Origin: Bradyrhizobium sp. CCBAU 51765
Lineage (GTDB): Bacteria > Pseudomonadota > Alphaproteobacteria > Rhizobiales > Xanthobacteraceae
DNA length: 64,000 nt
Assembly: GCF_015291725.1 (NCBI RefSeq)
Contig: NZ_CP030038.1
Span: 6,809,001 to 6,873,000 of the forward strand
Direction: 5' to 3'
Shown piece after piece: positions 54,936 to 64,000 of this stretch. The notes below the pieces were generated by a model, which had not been told where the DNA came from, searched no databases, and saw nothing but the letters and a program-made list of their open reading frames with translations. Both the position numbers and the translations under genes were made by a program. The stretch's first letter is position 1; each line of letters opens with the position of its first letter.

Positions 54936-56197
54936 GAGCTGAACTCGAGGGTTAGTTTAATCGTCCAGTCTGAGCGCTCGCGCTATGCTGGACGCCATTG
55001 GACGAATTCGTTGCGCCCCGGCCGAATGCGCCGGCATGATCCCATCAAACGCCACCAGATATAGCGCCATCATCCCTGTCTCCGAGGCTGAGCTGAAGTG
55101 ATCGGTCCAGCTTGCCGATAACGCACTGGCCAAATCGGAAATCATCGCCCCTGATCCGTGTTGAAGGATGATGCCATCGATACCAAACCAACGGTGTCCC
55201 GTTTGATCATGGCGGCCCCTATGGTCCGCGGGTCCCGGACTGAGCTTCCAAACAGCTCCGCCGCCTAGAGGTTTGGCTCTGTTGAGCTTGCATGGCGAGA
55301 GAACGCAGCCGAACGACGCTTTGGTTTATCTCGAGGCCGAGCACGACGAGATCCTGGGCTCTGATCTGCGCGATACGGCTAAGCTCGAGGGGCTTGGCGG
55401 CGCGGGACGCGAGGAGCGTCCTGTGAGCATCCATTCTTTGCTTAGGGACGAACAATACGAGATTCATATCTTTTCCCAATCTTGCGAATTGCCATCGCTA
55501 ACCGTTCGCCGATTCTTCTCCGTGCGACGGCGCCGGAGACGGGATCGATGAGCAACACGGAACAGTCGAGGCAGAAGCCATACTCCCCGCATCATTGTGC
55601 GCCGTCTCATCGAATCCGTCCGGCAGGCCTGGCGCAAACGTACCGAACGTGCAGAAAGGGGCCACCTTAACGGCGCAACGATAGATACTCGTAACTGCGA
55701 GATCTGCTTGATGCGGAGGACATTTTGCATGCGCTTCTCCAGCAGGAGACGACCCGCGCCAGACTAGCAAGTGTCATACCAACTGCTGATTTCACAAAAA
55801 CAGACCAGAAAGAGCTTCGAACGCGCATGGTTGGCGCGACGTAGGTCCGTCGAAGCATTCATGACATGCGGAAAGCCGACAGCACGTCGCGAGACGCGAC
55901 ACGAGGTAAGTTACAGCAAGAAATGCAGCTCACCTCGGCGGCCCGTCGAGTGCTGCTTCCTCAGGGCGCAACACAGTCCTATTCCCGCCAGTCAAGTACC
56001 AAGTACGGCAATTGATTGGAGGGTCCCAACATGGCACTCGCTAAAGGAACTTGAACAGACTGGACCTTTGCCCAGCTATTCCGGCGAAGCGGGTAGATCC
56101 GTCCCCAAGCAGAAAAACGGTCAGACCGCACCTGATTGCGCGACTCATGATGGGCTCGGTGGAAAAAGGCGAAGATCGTCGCCAAGATCGGTGAAGC
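54936..56197. other. about 1.26 kb, one possible small gene
   Basis: On the minus strand at 55219-55467 an 82-codon frame reads MNLVLFVPKQRMDAHRTLLA, SRAAKPLELSRIAQIRAQDL, VVLGLEINQSVVRLRSLAMQ, a helical, protein-like sequence with GGGAAAAG before the ATG; it may be a real small gene. The remainder shows only chance frames. Confidence 0.4.
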
Positions 56198-56914
56198 ATG
56201 GCTTGTCTGCTCATCGCGATCATCTCACTGCTCTATGCGAGCGTTGGCCAGGCTGGTGGCACTGCATTCCTCTCGCTAATGGCATTTTTTGGTATGTCAT
56301 CGACAGAGATGCGCCCGACGGCACTTGGTCTCAACATTGTCGTTGCGGCTTATTCTACGTGGCTCTTCAACCGCAACAAGGTCGTTGACCGGGCCATCCT
56401 GCGCCCGCTTCTCTTTTCGTCCGTGCCAGCGTCGCTTGCCGGCGGTTTGATTGCGCTCGATGACCACATGTATAAGACGCTGACCGGGCTCGTTCTTCTT
56501 CTGGCGAGCGCCGTGATGATCATGCAGCGGGGACGCGCGGCTGATCGTGTTTGTGAAACTCCGCTCACGGCAATCGTGAGCATTGGCGCGGCCCTTGGCC
56601 TGGTTTCCGGCCTGACCGGCGTGGGTGGTGGAGTGTTCCTCGCGCCGACGCTCATCACACTGAATTGGGCATCACCGAAGCAGACCGTCGCGTTATCACC
56701 CCCCTTTATTCTGGCCAATTCCACAGTCGGATTCGTCGGAGCTCTTTTCAGCGGCCAATTTCCCTCTCCGGATTTGGTTCTTTACGCTATCTTCGCGCTG
56801 GCGGGTGCGGTCGCTGGAACGATAGTCAGCCTGAACTGCCTGAACCCAGCGGGCATCAGATTTATCCTCGTTGCCGTTATGCTCGTTGCCGGCATCCAAT
56901 TGGTTCTCGCTTGA
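56198..56914 (+). CDS. TauE/SafE-family membrane transporter
   Basis: A 238-residue integral membrane protein with about seven or eight hydrophobic spans. Examples are LLIAIISLLYASVGQAGGTA, LGLNIVVAAYSTWLF, LTGLVLLLASAVMIM and ILVAVMLVAGIQLVLA. The duplicated GxGGG-type motifs appear as SVGQAGGTAFLSLMAFFG and SGLTGVGGGVFLAPTLI, typical of the sulfite-exporter TauE/SafE (DUF81) family. It probably exports a sulfonate, sulfite or another small anion; the substrate cannot be read. A GTG/ATG further upstream is possible, but the membrane topology fits this start. Confidence 0.88.
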   Translation: MACLLIAIISLLYASVGQAGGTAFLSLMAFFGMSSTEMRPTALGLNIVVAAYSTWLFNRNKVVDRAILRPLLFSSVPASLAGGLIALDDHMYKTLTGLVLLLASAVMIMQRGRAADRVCETPLTAIVSIGAALGLVSGLTGVGGGVFLAPTLITLNWASPKQTVALSPPFILANSTVGFVGALFSGQFPSPDLVLYAIFALAGAVAGTIVSLNCLNPAGIRFILVAVMLVAGIQLVLA

Positions 56915-57709
56915 AAGTCTCAACTCCCATCTTTCGTGGTTCGGCAGGTGATCCAGCACGGTCAGATCGGGGTGCAACATGATGGAGGCGGCAGCTTATG
57001 ACTGTCCGCGCGCCTTGACTAACTCTGAAGGCCGCCAACGCGAACACGAAAAGCTGTCGGGTCCAGCGGCGATGGGGCGGATCACCCCGTGCATCCCAGC
57101 TGATCGTCATGAGCCGAGCGGTCCGTTCCTAATCACCTCCCGTTCGCGCTTTCTAGTTGCCGGGAGGGTCAATGTCGGCGCGGCGCGCGAGGGGTATGAA
57201 GCGTAGTCGGCTCCTGCATGGCAGCTCCAGTTCGCAGCATCAGAACATAGTGACAACCTGACCAGGCGGTCTATGTGAAGCTGAGAGCTGCAGGTGCATC
57301 GCATCGATACGACGCAAATGGAGGCTAACGGAATAGATATGCGCGATCTGGCAGGGATCGATAGCTCCAAAGCCGATGTAAAAAGAAAACAACCCAGTTT
57401 GAAGCCGAATAGAAACTAATGCAGATAGTGTCCGTCCGATTGCATCTGGCCGGGATTCGCTTGCCATCAGCAGACGTCCAAAGTCGTTGTGAGTTGGTGA
57501 GCTGCATTGGACAGGGACGACACGCCGCCGAACCAAGGCGCCCCGACGCACTTCGCCGGGGGGCTGAAAGTGCGCTGGGGTCGCCCCAACACCATCAGTA
57601 CATCCGTGATGATGCTTGTGGCAATGAGACAACCAGCGTGGCGGAATTGAGGCTTATGCGTTCGATACTAGAGATTAAGAAAGGCTATCGTCGGCGGCGC
57701 TAAAGGACT
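56915..57709. other. no supported gene
   Basis: About 800 bases between the transporter gene and the seventh MerR-type module. Short overlapping frames only. Confidence 0.45.
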
Positions 57710-57740
57710 TTGAATCGCGCGTTGCGTCAGATTTTGTGCT
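57710..57740 (+). promoter_or_regulatory. MerR-type promoter module, copy 7
   Basis: TTGAAT, then CGCGCGTTGCGTCAGATTT (19 bases), then TGTGCT. Less conserved at the -10. The next gene in its direction is hemN, about 470 bases away, with no convincing frame in between. Confidence 0.5.
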
Positions 57741-58141
57741 ATTGCGCTCCTCGCGCTCTCATCTAGCAAGCAACTTATCTTTTGTGTCACGCCGGCCTTT
57801 GACGAAGGCATCCGTCGAACTCTGTGAGCAAACCAATCGGCTTTGCTTTAAAAAACCGGTCTGAAGATCGAAAAGCCGAGCTGCTCTTGGTGAGACCTAC
57901 AAGTCCCTGTGTTGGTCGCAAAAATGACGGGCCGTCAACGGATGCGAACCGGCGTGCCCTCGGATGAGCGATTGATCGCTCGCGCCGGCTCTCTAGCCGT
58001 TTCAACCGTGCTCGGACGAGAAAATTCATACCTAAACGTCCAAATAATCGCCAACGAGCGGCTCTCACTCCTTGCTCTGCCCCCTAAGCCGCGTTGGCAG
58101 TAACATCGAAAAACGAGACCAGATCTCAGAAACCACTACGT

Positions 58142-58155
58142 TTGACATAACGCAA
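58142..58155 (+). promoter_or_regulatory. FixK/FNR-type box upstream of hemN
   Basis: TTGACATAACGCAA fits the FixK2 pattern TTG[AC]-N6-[TG]CAA. Centred at 58148, it predicts a class II start near 58189, 24 bases before the hemN start. hemN genes of B. japonicum are known to be FixK2-dependent. Confidence 0.7.
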
Positions 58156-58212
58156 AGACACAATTGACGACATCGGTCAGCTTCATGCTGTTGAGCATGG
58201 GAAAGTTAAATC

Positions 58213-59550
58213 TTGCAGACCTCCCTTCTAAACAAGTATTGCGATGCTCGCCTGCCTTGGTACACCATCTATCCAACCGTACCGGATTTCTCCGCGATGG
58301 TCGGTGCCAAGACTTGTGAGACATGGCTGAGGCGGCTGCCTCCCGACGAGCCCGTATCGCTCTACATCCACGTTCCGTTCTGTCGCTCTATCTGTTGGTA
58401 TTGCGGTTTTCCTACAAGCCTCACGCGCGGCGAGCGACCAGTCCGCAATTACTTGGCAGCAGTGCGGGACGAGATACGCTTGGTCGCAGAGCAAGTGCCA
58501 CGCGCTCTGCCGGTGCACGACGTGCATTTCGGCGGCGGGACGCCGACCACCATTGCACCGGGCGATTTTCTCGCCTTGATGGAACTCCTGCGCCGCTGCT
58601 TTGCGTTCAGTAAATCAGCTACCATCGCCATAGAAGTCGATCCGCGTGGGGTCACGGCCGAGATGGTCGAAATGTTACAAGCGGCGGGGATCAACCGCGC
58701 GAGCATAGGCGTGCAAAGCTTCGACCCCGTGGTTCAAAGGGCGGTCAACCGAGTCCAGAGCGAGGTACAGACGGCTTCTGTCGTCGAAAGGCTTCGCCAG
58801 CATGGGATAGGGCGCATCAATTTCGACCTTCTCTTCGGACTGCCGCATCAGACGGTGCGGTCCTGCGTTGACTCCGCGCGAACGGCTCTAGCCATGCGGC
58901 CAGACCGGCTTGCGGTTTTCGGCTATGCACACGTCCCCTCCTATATGAAACGTCAGCGCCAGATCGATGAGACGGCGCTGCCGGATAATGTCGCCCGCGC
59001 TGAGCAAGCCGCGGCTATTGCAGATACGCTGGTCTCGGCCGGCTACCGCCAGATCGGGCTCGACCATTTCGCCCTGCCCAATGACGAGCTCGCGCTGGCC
59101 CAGAAGGCTGGTCGGCTGCGCCGCAACTCTCTGGGCTATTCGGCTGATACCTGCAAAACCGTAATCGGCTTCGGTCCGTCAGCCATCGGCCGTCTGCGCG
59201 ACGGTTACGTCCAGAACGAGATCGCAACCGCTTCCTATCACCAACACATTCAGGTTGGCCGCCTGGCAACCTCAAAAGGCTACTGTCTCACCGCCGAAGA
59301 TCGCCTCCGCGCCGCAATCATCGAGCGTCTGATGTGCGATTTGCAGGCCGACGTACCAGCGATCTGTGCTGCTCACCGATTTGATCCGATTCCTCTTCTC
59401 GGTTCGGCCGACCGCCTGGGAATGCTTGCAGAAGATGGGGTAGTAGACATTGAAGAGGGATTTATTCGGGTCAAGCAGGAGCACCGGTTTGTCGTTCGCG
59501 CTGTTGCTGCCGCGTTCGACACTTATCTCGACCGCATCCCTATTAACTAA
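58213..59550 (+). CDS. hemN: oxygen-independent coproporphyrinogen III oxidase HemN
   Basis: A 445-residue radical-SAM enzyme that converts coproporphyrinogen III to protoporphyrinogen IX without oxygen, needed for haem in microaerobic or bacteroid life. The [4Fe-4S]/SAM motif is HVPFCRSICWYCGFPT (CxxxCxxC). Other HemN features are LLNKYCDARLPWYTIYPTVP, HFGGGTPTTIAPGDF, EVDPRGVT, IGVQSFDPVVQRAVNRVQ, LLFGLPHQT and GLDHFALPNDELALAQKAGR. The TTG start at 58213 fits the family N terminus. A FixK-type box upstream supports low-oxygen induction. It stands alone. Confidence 0.96.
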   Translation: MQTSLLNKYCDARLPWYTIYPTVPDFSAMVGAKTCETWLRRLPPDEPVSLYIHVPFCRSICWYCGFPTSLTRGERPVRNYLAAVRDEIRLVAEQVPRALPVHDVHFGGGTPTTIAPGDFLALMELLRRCFAFSKSATIAIEVDPRGVTAEMVEMLQAAGINRASIGVQSFDPVVQRAVNRVQSEVQTASVVERLRQHGIGRINFDLLFGLPHQTVRSCVDSARTALAMRPDRLAVFGYAHVPSYMKRQRQIDETALPDNVARAEQAAAIADTLVSAGYRQIGLDHFALPNDELALAQKAGRLRRNSLGYSADTCKTVIGFGPSAIGRLRDGYVQNEIATASYHQHIQVGRLATSKGYCLTAEDRLRAAIIERLMCDLQADVPAICAAHRFDPIPLLGSADRLGMLAEDGVVDIEEGFIRVKQEHRFVVRAVAAAFDTYLDRIPIN

Positions 59551-59938
59551 GCCACGCATGTGAGCAGATCCCAAACGTCTAAGCTGTTCGCGGGGGCGAT
59601 CCGAAGAATCCATCGGGCAGGCACGCCAGATTGGTGTGATGACACGACCTTTCAGATATGATCTCAACACTGACGAGGGCTGATTGGAAGAGAGCTGATT
59701 TAAAGGAAATGCGCAGCATCGCGCCGTTCATGGCCCCGGCAAGATCATGCGGAAAGTGCGTCTGCACCACCTGCCCTGGAGTGCTCTCGATGATAGTGAC
59801 AGCCTCACTACATGCCGCTGGAGACGACGGCGCCCGCACAAGCTCCGGGTTATTACGGCCGGAGGCCGCTTTGCGACCCTACGGGCCACTTCATCGAGCA
59901 CAGTTGAAGACTCGACCACGCCTGCCGCGTCTCAGACC
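59551..59938. other. no supported gene
   Basis: About 390 bases between hemN and a convergent minus-strand gene. No clear terminator. Confidence 0.5.
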
Positions 59939-60445
59939 TCAAGGCTCGGCTGTCTTCGGTGCGGCGATCACTGGCGCGCCTCCGACGGAAACGGGTCCCT
60001 GTGGTTTGGACCGCCCGAAGCGTTTCCTGGCGACGCTCGAAGCAGGCCGGGCTGGCGACAAAGGAGGCTCGGAAGCAGCAGAAGGAACAGGTGTTAATCT
60101 CTGCAGCGAATCGATCCGCGAAACCAGAATGGTGATCTGATCCAGGATCCCTTTGAGGTCATCCCGCTGAGCGTTGATCCGGCTGTTGAGTACTGCGATC
60201 TCATCTCCGGTTTTCTGCTGTGCCCACTTTATCTCAAACAAGGAGGCCCTGTCCTCCAGTGACAGGCTCATCGTTGTAGCTTCCGGCGTCTCGACAAAGG
60301 CTTCAAGGTTAGCCCAAAGCCAGGCGCCAGCAGCACACGAGCCAACGAGGACCAGCGGGAGCACCAAAACCGGGAGGATCCGTCTTGACGGCCCGCGCAA
60401 AAGCGGCCGCAAGTCTGAAGCGGCCGCTTGATCCATCAAGTCCAT
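59939..60445 (-). CDS. membrane-anchored coiled-coil protein, hypothetical
   Basis: A 168-residue protein beginning MDLMDQAAASDLRPLLRGPS. One transmembrane helix (LPVLVLPLVLVGSCAAGAWL) is followed by a coiled-coil-like segment (DRASLFEIKWAQQKTGDEIA, VLNSRINAQRDDLKGILDQI, TILVSRIDSLQRL) and a Pro/Ala-rich basic tail ending APKTAEP. The frame is open to 60547, but the ATG at 60445 with GAGGG upstream suits the product. Proteins of this plan recur in Bradyrhizobium; the function is unknown. The coil probably projects into the periplasm. Confidence 0.7.
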   Translation of the reverse strand: MDLMDQAAASDLRPLLRGPSRRILPVLVLPLVLVGSCAAGAWLWANLEAFVETPEATTMSLSLEDRASLFEIKWAQQKTGDEIAVLNSRINAQRDDLKGILDQITILVSRIDSLQRLTPVPSAASEPPLSPARPASSVARKRFGRSKPQGPVSVGGAPVIAAPKTAEP

Positions 60446-61640
60446 TGTCCCTCGCTCAAGATCCCATTCCAGCAGGCTTGCTTCGTCGACGCGATAGGCT
60501 GCGATGCTCGCGCGCTCCAGGAGCTGCGAGCGCCGACAATAAATCACTCTTGCCGAGCTTCCCGATCGGCCACCCTGCTCCTATGAAACGCTGCTTCTTG
60601 AGGAACGCAACGCGCCAATTTGCGCGCGTCCTCCATGATAGCGTCACCAGCGAGCAGCGGTGCTCATCTTCGCCGGCGATGGCGCAGCCGTTTCTCGTCA
60701 TTCAGGAGAACCTTGGCGATTTTCTTACCCGCGGCACGAATGCAAACCGTCCACTCATTCCTGCAGAGTGTTCGATGGAGCCACCTCTTGCCGGACCAGC
60801 AACCTCATCCGGGGCGGCAACGGCTGATCAGCCAAGCGGCAATGGCCGATTGGAACGGCAAGCACTGTACCTGGTCAACTACCAATTTCGGCAGATTGTT
60901 CGAGATGACGGGCTCGTGGCAAGGGTGACCAACGAACGCCGCGTACGTCAAGGATTCGGATGCAGGACGGGTTGTGCCGCGCTCACCGCAGCCAGCAACG
61001 GTTCGCCGATACTCGCCAAAGCTGCTCGATAGCTGATTCCTCCGGTCTCCTGGGCCATCACTATGGGTGTTGTGGTGAGGTTGGCGCGCGAGCAAGTTCA
61101 AGCCCGGCTATTGTCTTGTGTTTCGCTGAGAACGATACCGCTCAAGCGCTTCGTGAATCCAAGCTTCTTGCACGGAGAGCCTTGCTTGCCGGTCGCTGCC
61201 GCTTCGTCGAGAAAGTCGCCTTCGATGCAGACGCGCGACACCGCCAGACTCACAGTGAGCAGGGCGGACATTCACAATGTTTTATTGGCCAGGACAGCAA
61301 GCCCCCGCGCGCTCGTCGTGAGCATTTGCCGAGCCAGCGCCCTGCTCTGGCCCTCGGCGCACCGGCCTTATGCACCAGAAAAGTTTCGAACCAGATCATC
61401 GTCGTGCCACGGGGTGAGAGGTTCAGGAAACCTGAGTGGTCCTCTTCGGATAGATCGTGTTCTGGATCGTCCCCCTCGCCCTCGGACGCGCAAACGCCGG
61501 GAGCTCACTCTGGCCAATCAGGCCGCAGTTCAATCTATTCATCTCCGGCAGACATTGACCCGAAGTACGCCACGCGTGATTGCCTACTTGCGACGAGCTC
61601 GCCTCGGACACACTCGGCTACGGTAGCACTTTCGTTCAAT
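60446..61640. other. about 1.2 kb without a supported gene
   Basis: The porin frame is open through much of it, but the signal peptide places the porin start at about 61641. Other frames (60385-61032, 61063-61626) show no domain. Confidence 0.4.
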
Positions 61641-63161
61641 TTGAAATACAGGGGAAAGCAATTTTGGCTTGTTATCGCGCTTTCGCTAGGGGCTTGTCTC
61701 GTCGGCAATTCCGTACGGGCACAAACCGCTAGTAGGTTTGATCCGAGTAGCTACTCCGTGGATCAGGCCGGCAAAAGAGGAAAGACCCCCGATCGGGCCG
61801 CAAGGCTCCCGACCGACCTGATCCGTCAGGAAATCCGCGCTTCTGCCTCGGCTCCAGCAGCAGGTCTCGGATTGCCTTTCGAGAAGCGCGGCAACGCGGG
61901 CAGGGGTGCTCAGACGAGACCGCAACAGACGATCGATCCCTTCGAAAGGTACGACAAGCTGCGTGAAAAAGGGTTGTGGTTCAACATACCTGGCCCTGCG
62001 GACACGATTGATCAGGACAAGGACGGCGTTAGATCGGCTCTGGCAGATGTCGGCATCGGCTACATCGGCTGGACACACAACAGCATTGCAAACAACCAGC
62101 TGCCGAATGCGGCCAGAAGCACTATCGCAAACCAGCTCTATATGGGCCAGAATCCGACCTTCGCGTCGGTAAACCTCATGATCGTCACCTACGATCTCAG
62201 CCGGTTTGGCATTGCCGACGGACAGATTGTCGTAGGAGCCGAGCAGCAATACTGGACGTGGGATCGCCCGGGACCAGATCGAGTAGGAATCAATACGCTC
62301 GCCTACTACCAGACTTTCTTCGACAGGACGCTAGAACTCAAGCTTGGCTACCTCAGAAACCAAAATGAGTTCACCGGCACATTGTTCGGAGGGATTACAG
62401 GATCGAACATGTCTGCCTTGTTCCAGGCAGGGATGAGCACCAATGCTACGCCGACGCCGGCGGTCAACTTGAAGTACAATTTTGACGATCGCTTGTACAA
62501 CAAGGTTTCCGTCCAGCGCTCAATCAGTCCAGATGGTGCCTATTCCCACATAACCGAGAATCCCACCGGCCTGAACTGGAGCACGGCCAATGCAGGCCCC
62601 CTTCTCGTTGACGAAGCCGGCTACAAGAGCAAGTCGGCTCCCGGCGTACCCGAGACGTGGCTGCGGGCGGGCGTTGGTTTGAACAATAGCCGCTACACGA
62701 ATTTGGCGGACCCCAAGCATCAAAGGGAGACTGGGAATCATTTTCACTACATCGCTGCAGACAGGCAGCTCTGGCAGAGCGACGCCCTTGGGTTGCCGTC
62801 TCGCGGCATCTATGGCGGCTTCTCTATCATGGGAGCTCCGCCTGACCTCAACAGGATCAGCCAATATTACGAGCTTCGTCTTTATGCTAAAGGACCTTTT
62901 GATAGCCGGCCCAGTGATCTGATTGCGATCGTTGCTAGCAAGACGAACTGGAGCAAATTTGCGGTGGATGCTGCTCTCGCTAAAGGCCAGCTTGCGCATC
63001 GTGATACCACGGCAATCACCGGAACATATACCGCCCGTCTTGCTCCGGGAATATATGCAGGCGTGGGATTATCATACATTCATAACCCCACAAGCATCAC
63101 GCACACGCCCCAAACCGAACACGCGCTCAATCTGTTGGTATCTACGTTGATATTCTTCTGA
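61641..63161 (+). CDS. OprB-family carbohydrate-selective porin
   Basis: A protein of about 506 residues. Signal peptide (FWLVIALSLGACLVGNSVRAQ, cut near VRAQT), a long linker (SRFDPSSYS to about residue 110), then the OprB barrel: KLREKGLWFNIPGPADTIDQ, DVGIGYIGWTHNSIANNQLP, LMIVTYDLSRFGIADGQIVV, TFFDRTLELKLGYLRNQNEF, TWLRAGVGLNNSRYT and the C-terminal LNLLVSTLIFF ending in aromatic residues for outer-membrane insertion. It would admit sugars or other small solutes. The start is uncertain: a TTG at 61641 gives the signal peptide directly but has no good ribosome site. The linker is longer than in typical OprB. Confidence 0.85.
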   Translation: MKYRGKQFWLVIALSLGACLVGNSVRAQTASRFDPSSYSVDQAGKRGKTPDRAARLPTDLIRQEIRASASAPAAGLGLPFEKRGNAGRGAQTRPQQTIDPFERYDKLREKGLWFNIPGPADTIDQDKDGVRSALADVGIGYIGWTHNSIANNQLPNAARSTIANQLYMGQNPTFASVNLMIVTYDLSRFGIADGQIVVGAEQQYWTWDRPGPDRVGINTLAYYQTFFDRTLELKLGYLRNQNEFTGTLFGGITGSNMSALFQAGMSTNATPTPAVNLKYNFDDRLYNKVSVQRSISPDGAYSHITENPTGLNWSTANAGPLLVDEAGYKSKSAPGVPETWLRAGVGLNNSRYTNLADPKHQRETGNHFHYIAADRQLWQSDALGLPSRGIYGGFSIMGAPPDLNRISQYYELRLYAKGPFDSRPSDLIAIVASKTNWSKFAVDAALAKGQLAHRDTTAITGTYTARLAPGIYAGVGLSYIHNPTSITHTPQTEHALNLLVSTLIFF

Positions 63162-63404
63162 TCATCGCAAGTGCCATTTTGGTTCCACCTTCTCGAGCCG
63201 CATGGGACTTGAGCTTCGCGATCTTGTTGGAGGGACCGGCGCCAGACGAGCCCGTTGGGATCTAACGGTGCGCTGTAAGAGCATATGGACACAAGATGTC
63301 GTGGGATCCCAGGGAGAGTGAGGCGGATTGTTCAGGAGAGCCTGGTCCATCATTTCCGAGGTTGACCCACCCCGAATAACTCTTCGCCGCGGAACCATAG
63401 CCAA
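63162..63404. other. porin-effector intergenic region
   Basis: About 240 bases with no gene. It precedes the tts box of the effector gene at the right edge. Confidence 0.5.
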
Positions 63405-63422
63405 GTCAGGTTCTCGAAAGCT
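63405..63422 (+). promoter_or_regulatory. tts box of the NopD-like effector gene
   Basis: GTCAGGTTCTCGAAAGCT matches 16 of 18 positions of the TtsI core, and TGCCGAACTA follows, completing the CC...CTA part. It ends 47 bases before the GTG start of the effector gene. Confidence 0.9.
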
Positions 63423-63469
63423 TGCCGAACTAGGCAGACCTGTTCAGGTGATCCTGGAGTGAGCTTAGC

Positions 63470-64000
63470 GTGGACCCCCCAAATTTTGACCCTTCTAACG
63501 TGCCAGCCTGGTCGCAGGTGCAGCACGACGTCTCGCAAGAGCCGCAGACGAGCCAGGCCGGACAAGATGGCTTTGAGCAGCACTTGGCTGAAGCAGGGCA
63601 GGCCGAACCCGCGCCCGTCGGCGGACGAGGCTCCTATCCCCATCTATCTACAGAAGACCGGGGCCTTATCAACAAGGCGATTGCTCAATATGTGGATCAG
63701 AAGAACCCACAACCGAATACGGTCAAGCTTTATACTCAGGCACTTCGCCGACTGGCGAATGATCTCCGCGCCCGTGGCAAAACGATTGATCTAAGGGACC
63801 ACCAGTCGCTGGTTAATCACCTAGATACTTACTTTCCGAACGATGCCCTCATGAAGACAGGTGTAAGCGTCCTTCGTGCGTCTCATGATTCAAATTATTT
63901 GTTTTCTCGCGGGCGACCGCGCACGCTCCCCTCGGCGAAAGAGGCCTCTAACGATGGCCAGCGCTCCCAGAATGATGCGATAGATCCACCTGCCCAGAGC
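63470..64000 (+). CDS. NopD-like type III effector (C48 SUMO-protease family), 5' part
   Basis: A reading frame that runs off the right edge after 177 codons. It starts (GTG) VDPPNFDPSNVPAWSQVQHD, then GQDGFEQHLAEAGQAEPAPV, GGRGSYPHLSTEDRGLINKA, IAQYVDQKNPQPNTVKLYTQ, ALRRLANDLRARGKTIDLRD. This matches the N terminus, as I remember it, of very large Bradyrhizobium effectors related to NopD, whose far C terminus is an Ulp1-like SUMO protease. The part from LSTEDR onward resembles the first of several SAM-like/core-binding repeats in those proteins. The protease domain lies outside the window, so the class is inferred from N-terminal similarity and the tts box. Upstream there is no in-frame ATG after the stop at 63449. 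Confidence 0.8.
   Translation, partial: MDPPNFDPSNVPAWSQVQHDVSQEPQTSQAGQDGFEQHLAEAGQAEPAPVGGRGSYPHLSTEDRGLINKAIAQYVDQKNPQPNTVKLYTQALRRLANDLRARGKTIDLRDHQSLVNHLDTYFPNDALMKTGVSVLRASHDSNYLFSRGRPRTLPSAKEASNDGQRSQNDAIDPPAQS

Noticed and set aside
60960..61640. N-terminal extension of the porin frame by 227 codons
   Set aside because: The signal peptide begins at about 61641; the upstream part has no homology and would block export.
1..64000. CRISPR arrays, rRNA and tRNA genes
   Set aside because: I saw no regularly spaced repeats, rRNA motifs or tRNA cloverleaf-type sequences (such as GTTCRANNC with matching arms); a covariance-model scan would be needed to be certain.

Overview
The window looks like part of a symbiosis island from a Bradyrhizobium (B. 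japonicum/diazoefficiens type). The grounds are gene content and order: groESL, nopT, fixA-nifA-fixR, nodZ-nolO-nodJIUSCBA-nodK with divergent nodD1, then nodD2 and nolA, plus GTG/TTG starts, high GC and many decayed genes and insertion-sequence scars. The match to Bradyrhizobium is from recognising protein sequences, not from a database search.

Layout. 0-2.2 kb: a groES-groEL pair behind a sigma54 (-24/-12) promoter, closed by a hairpin terminator. 2.4-9.6 kb: scrap and mobile DNA. This holds an IS3-type fragment, a frameshifted GH51 arabinofuranosidase, a beheaded acyl-CoA dehydrogenase, an IS66 tnpC fragment split by an apparently intact IS110-family element, an orphan type III secretion box (tts box), and the cysteine-protease effector gene nopT with its own tts box. 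9.6-14.8 kb: gene-poor, with a few small ORFs and a decayed biotin carboxylase. 14.8-24.6 kb: an accessory metabolic block (TrpD-like transferase, flavin reductase, M20 peptidase, PGM1-like ATP-grasp ligase, 2OG-Fe(II) oxygenase, and a fusion of a haem-oxygenase-like di-iron domain with a GFA domain). 25.6-30 kb: fixA, nifA and fixR, with sigma54 promoters, a perfect NifA upstream site and a RegR-type box. 30.6-41.8 kb: the nod genes on the minus strand behind one nod box, encoding Nod-factor backbone synthesis (NodABC), decoration (NodS methyl, NodU and NolO carbamoyl, NodZ fucose) and export (NodIJ). 41.8-46 kb: nodD1, nodD2 and nolA. 46-63 kb: an amino-acid-type binding protein, a luciferase-like monooxygenase, small conserved ORFs, an outer membrane beta-barrel, an orphan LuxR, a TauE/SafE transporter, hemN behind a FixK-type box, and an OprB-type porin. 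The window ends inside a large NopD-like type III effector gene with an excellent tts box.

The signal I find most interesting is not a gene. A promoter-like module recurs seven times on the + strand: a TTGAAT-like -35, exactly 19 bp of spacer containing a conserved dyad, then a TAGGCT-like -10. That is the geometry used by MerR-family activators. One copy sits directly in front of nolA, which encodes a MerR protein, and others lie upstream of nodD2, the binding-protein gene, the trpD-like gene and hemN. This suggests an undescribed NolA (or NolA-like) regulon. Two further degenerate copies lie on the minus strand.

Integration of regulation: flavonoid/NodD acts through the nod box; low oxygen acts through RegR, NifA/sigma54 and FixK; host contact acts through TtsI and the tts boxes; and the MerR-type module may add a further input. 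Long stretches between these genes show no supported coding sequence and read as decayed DNA.
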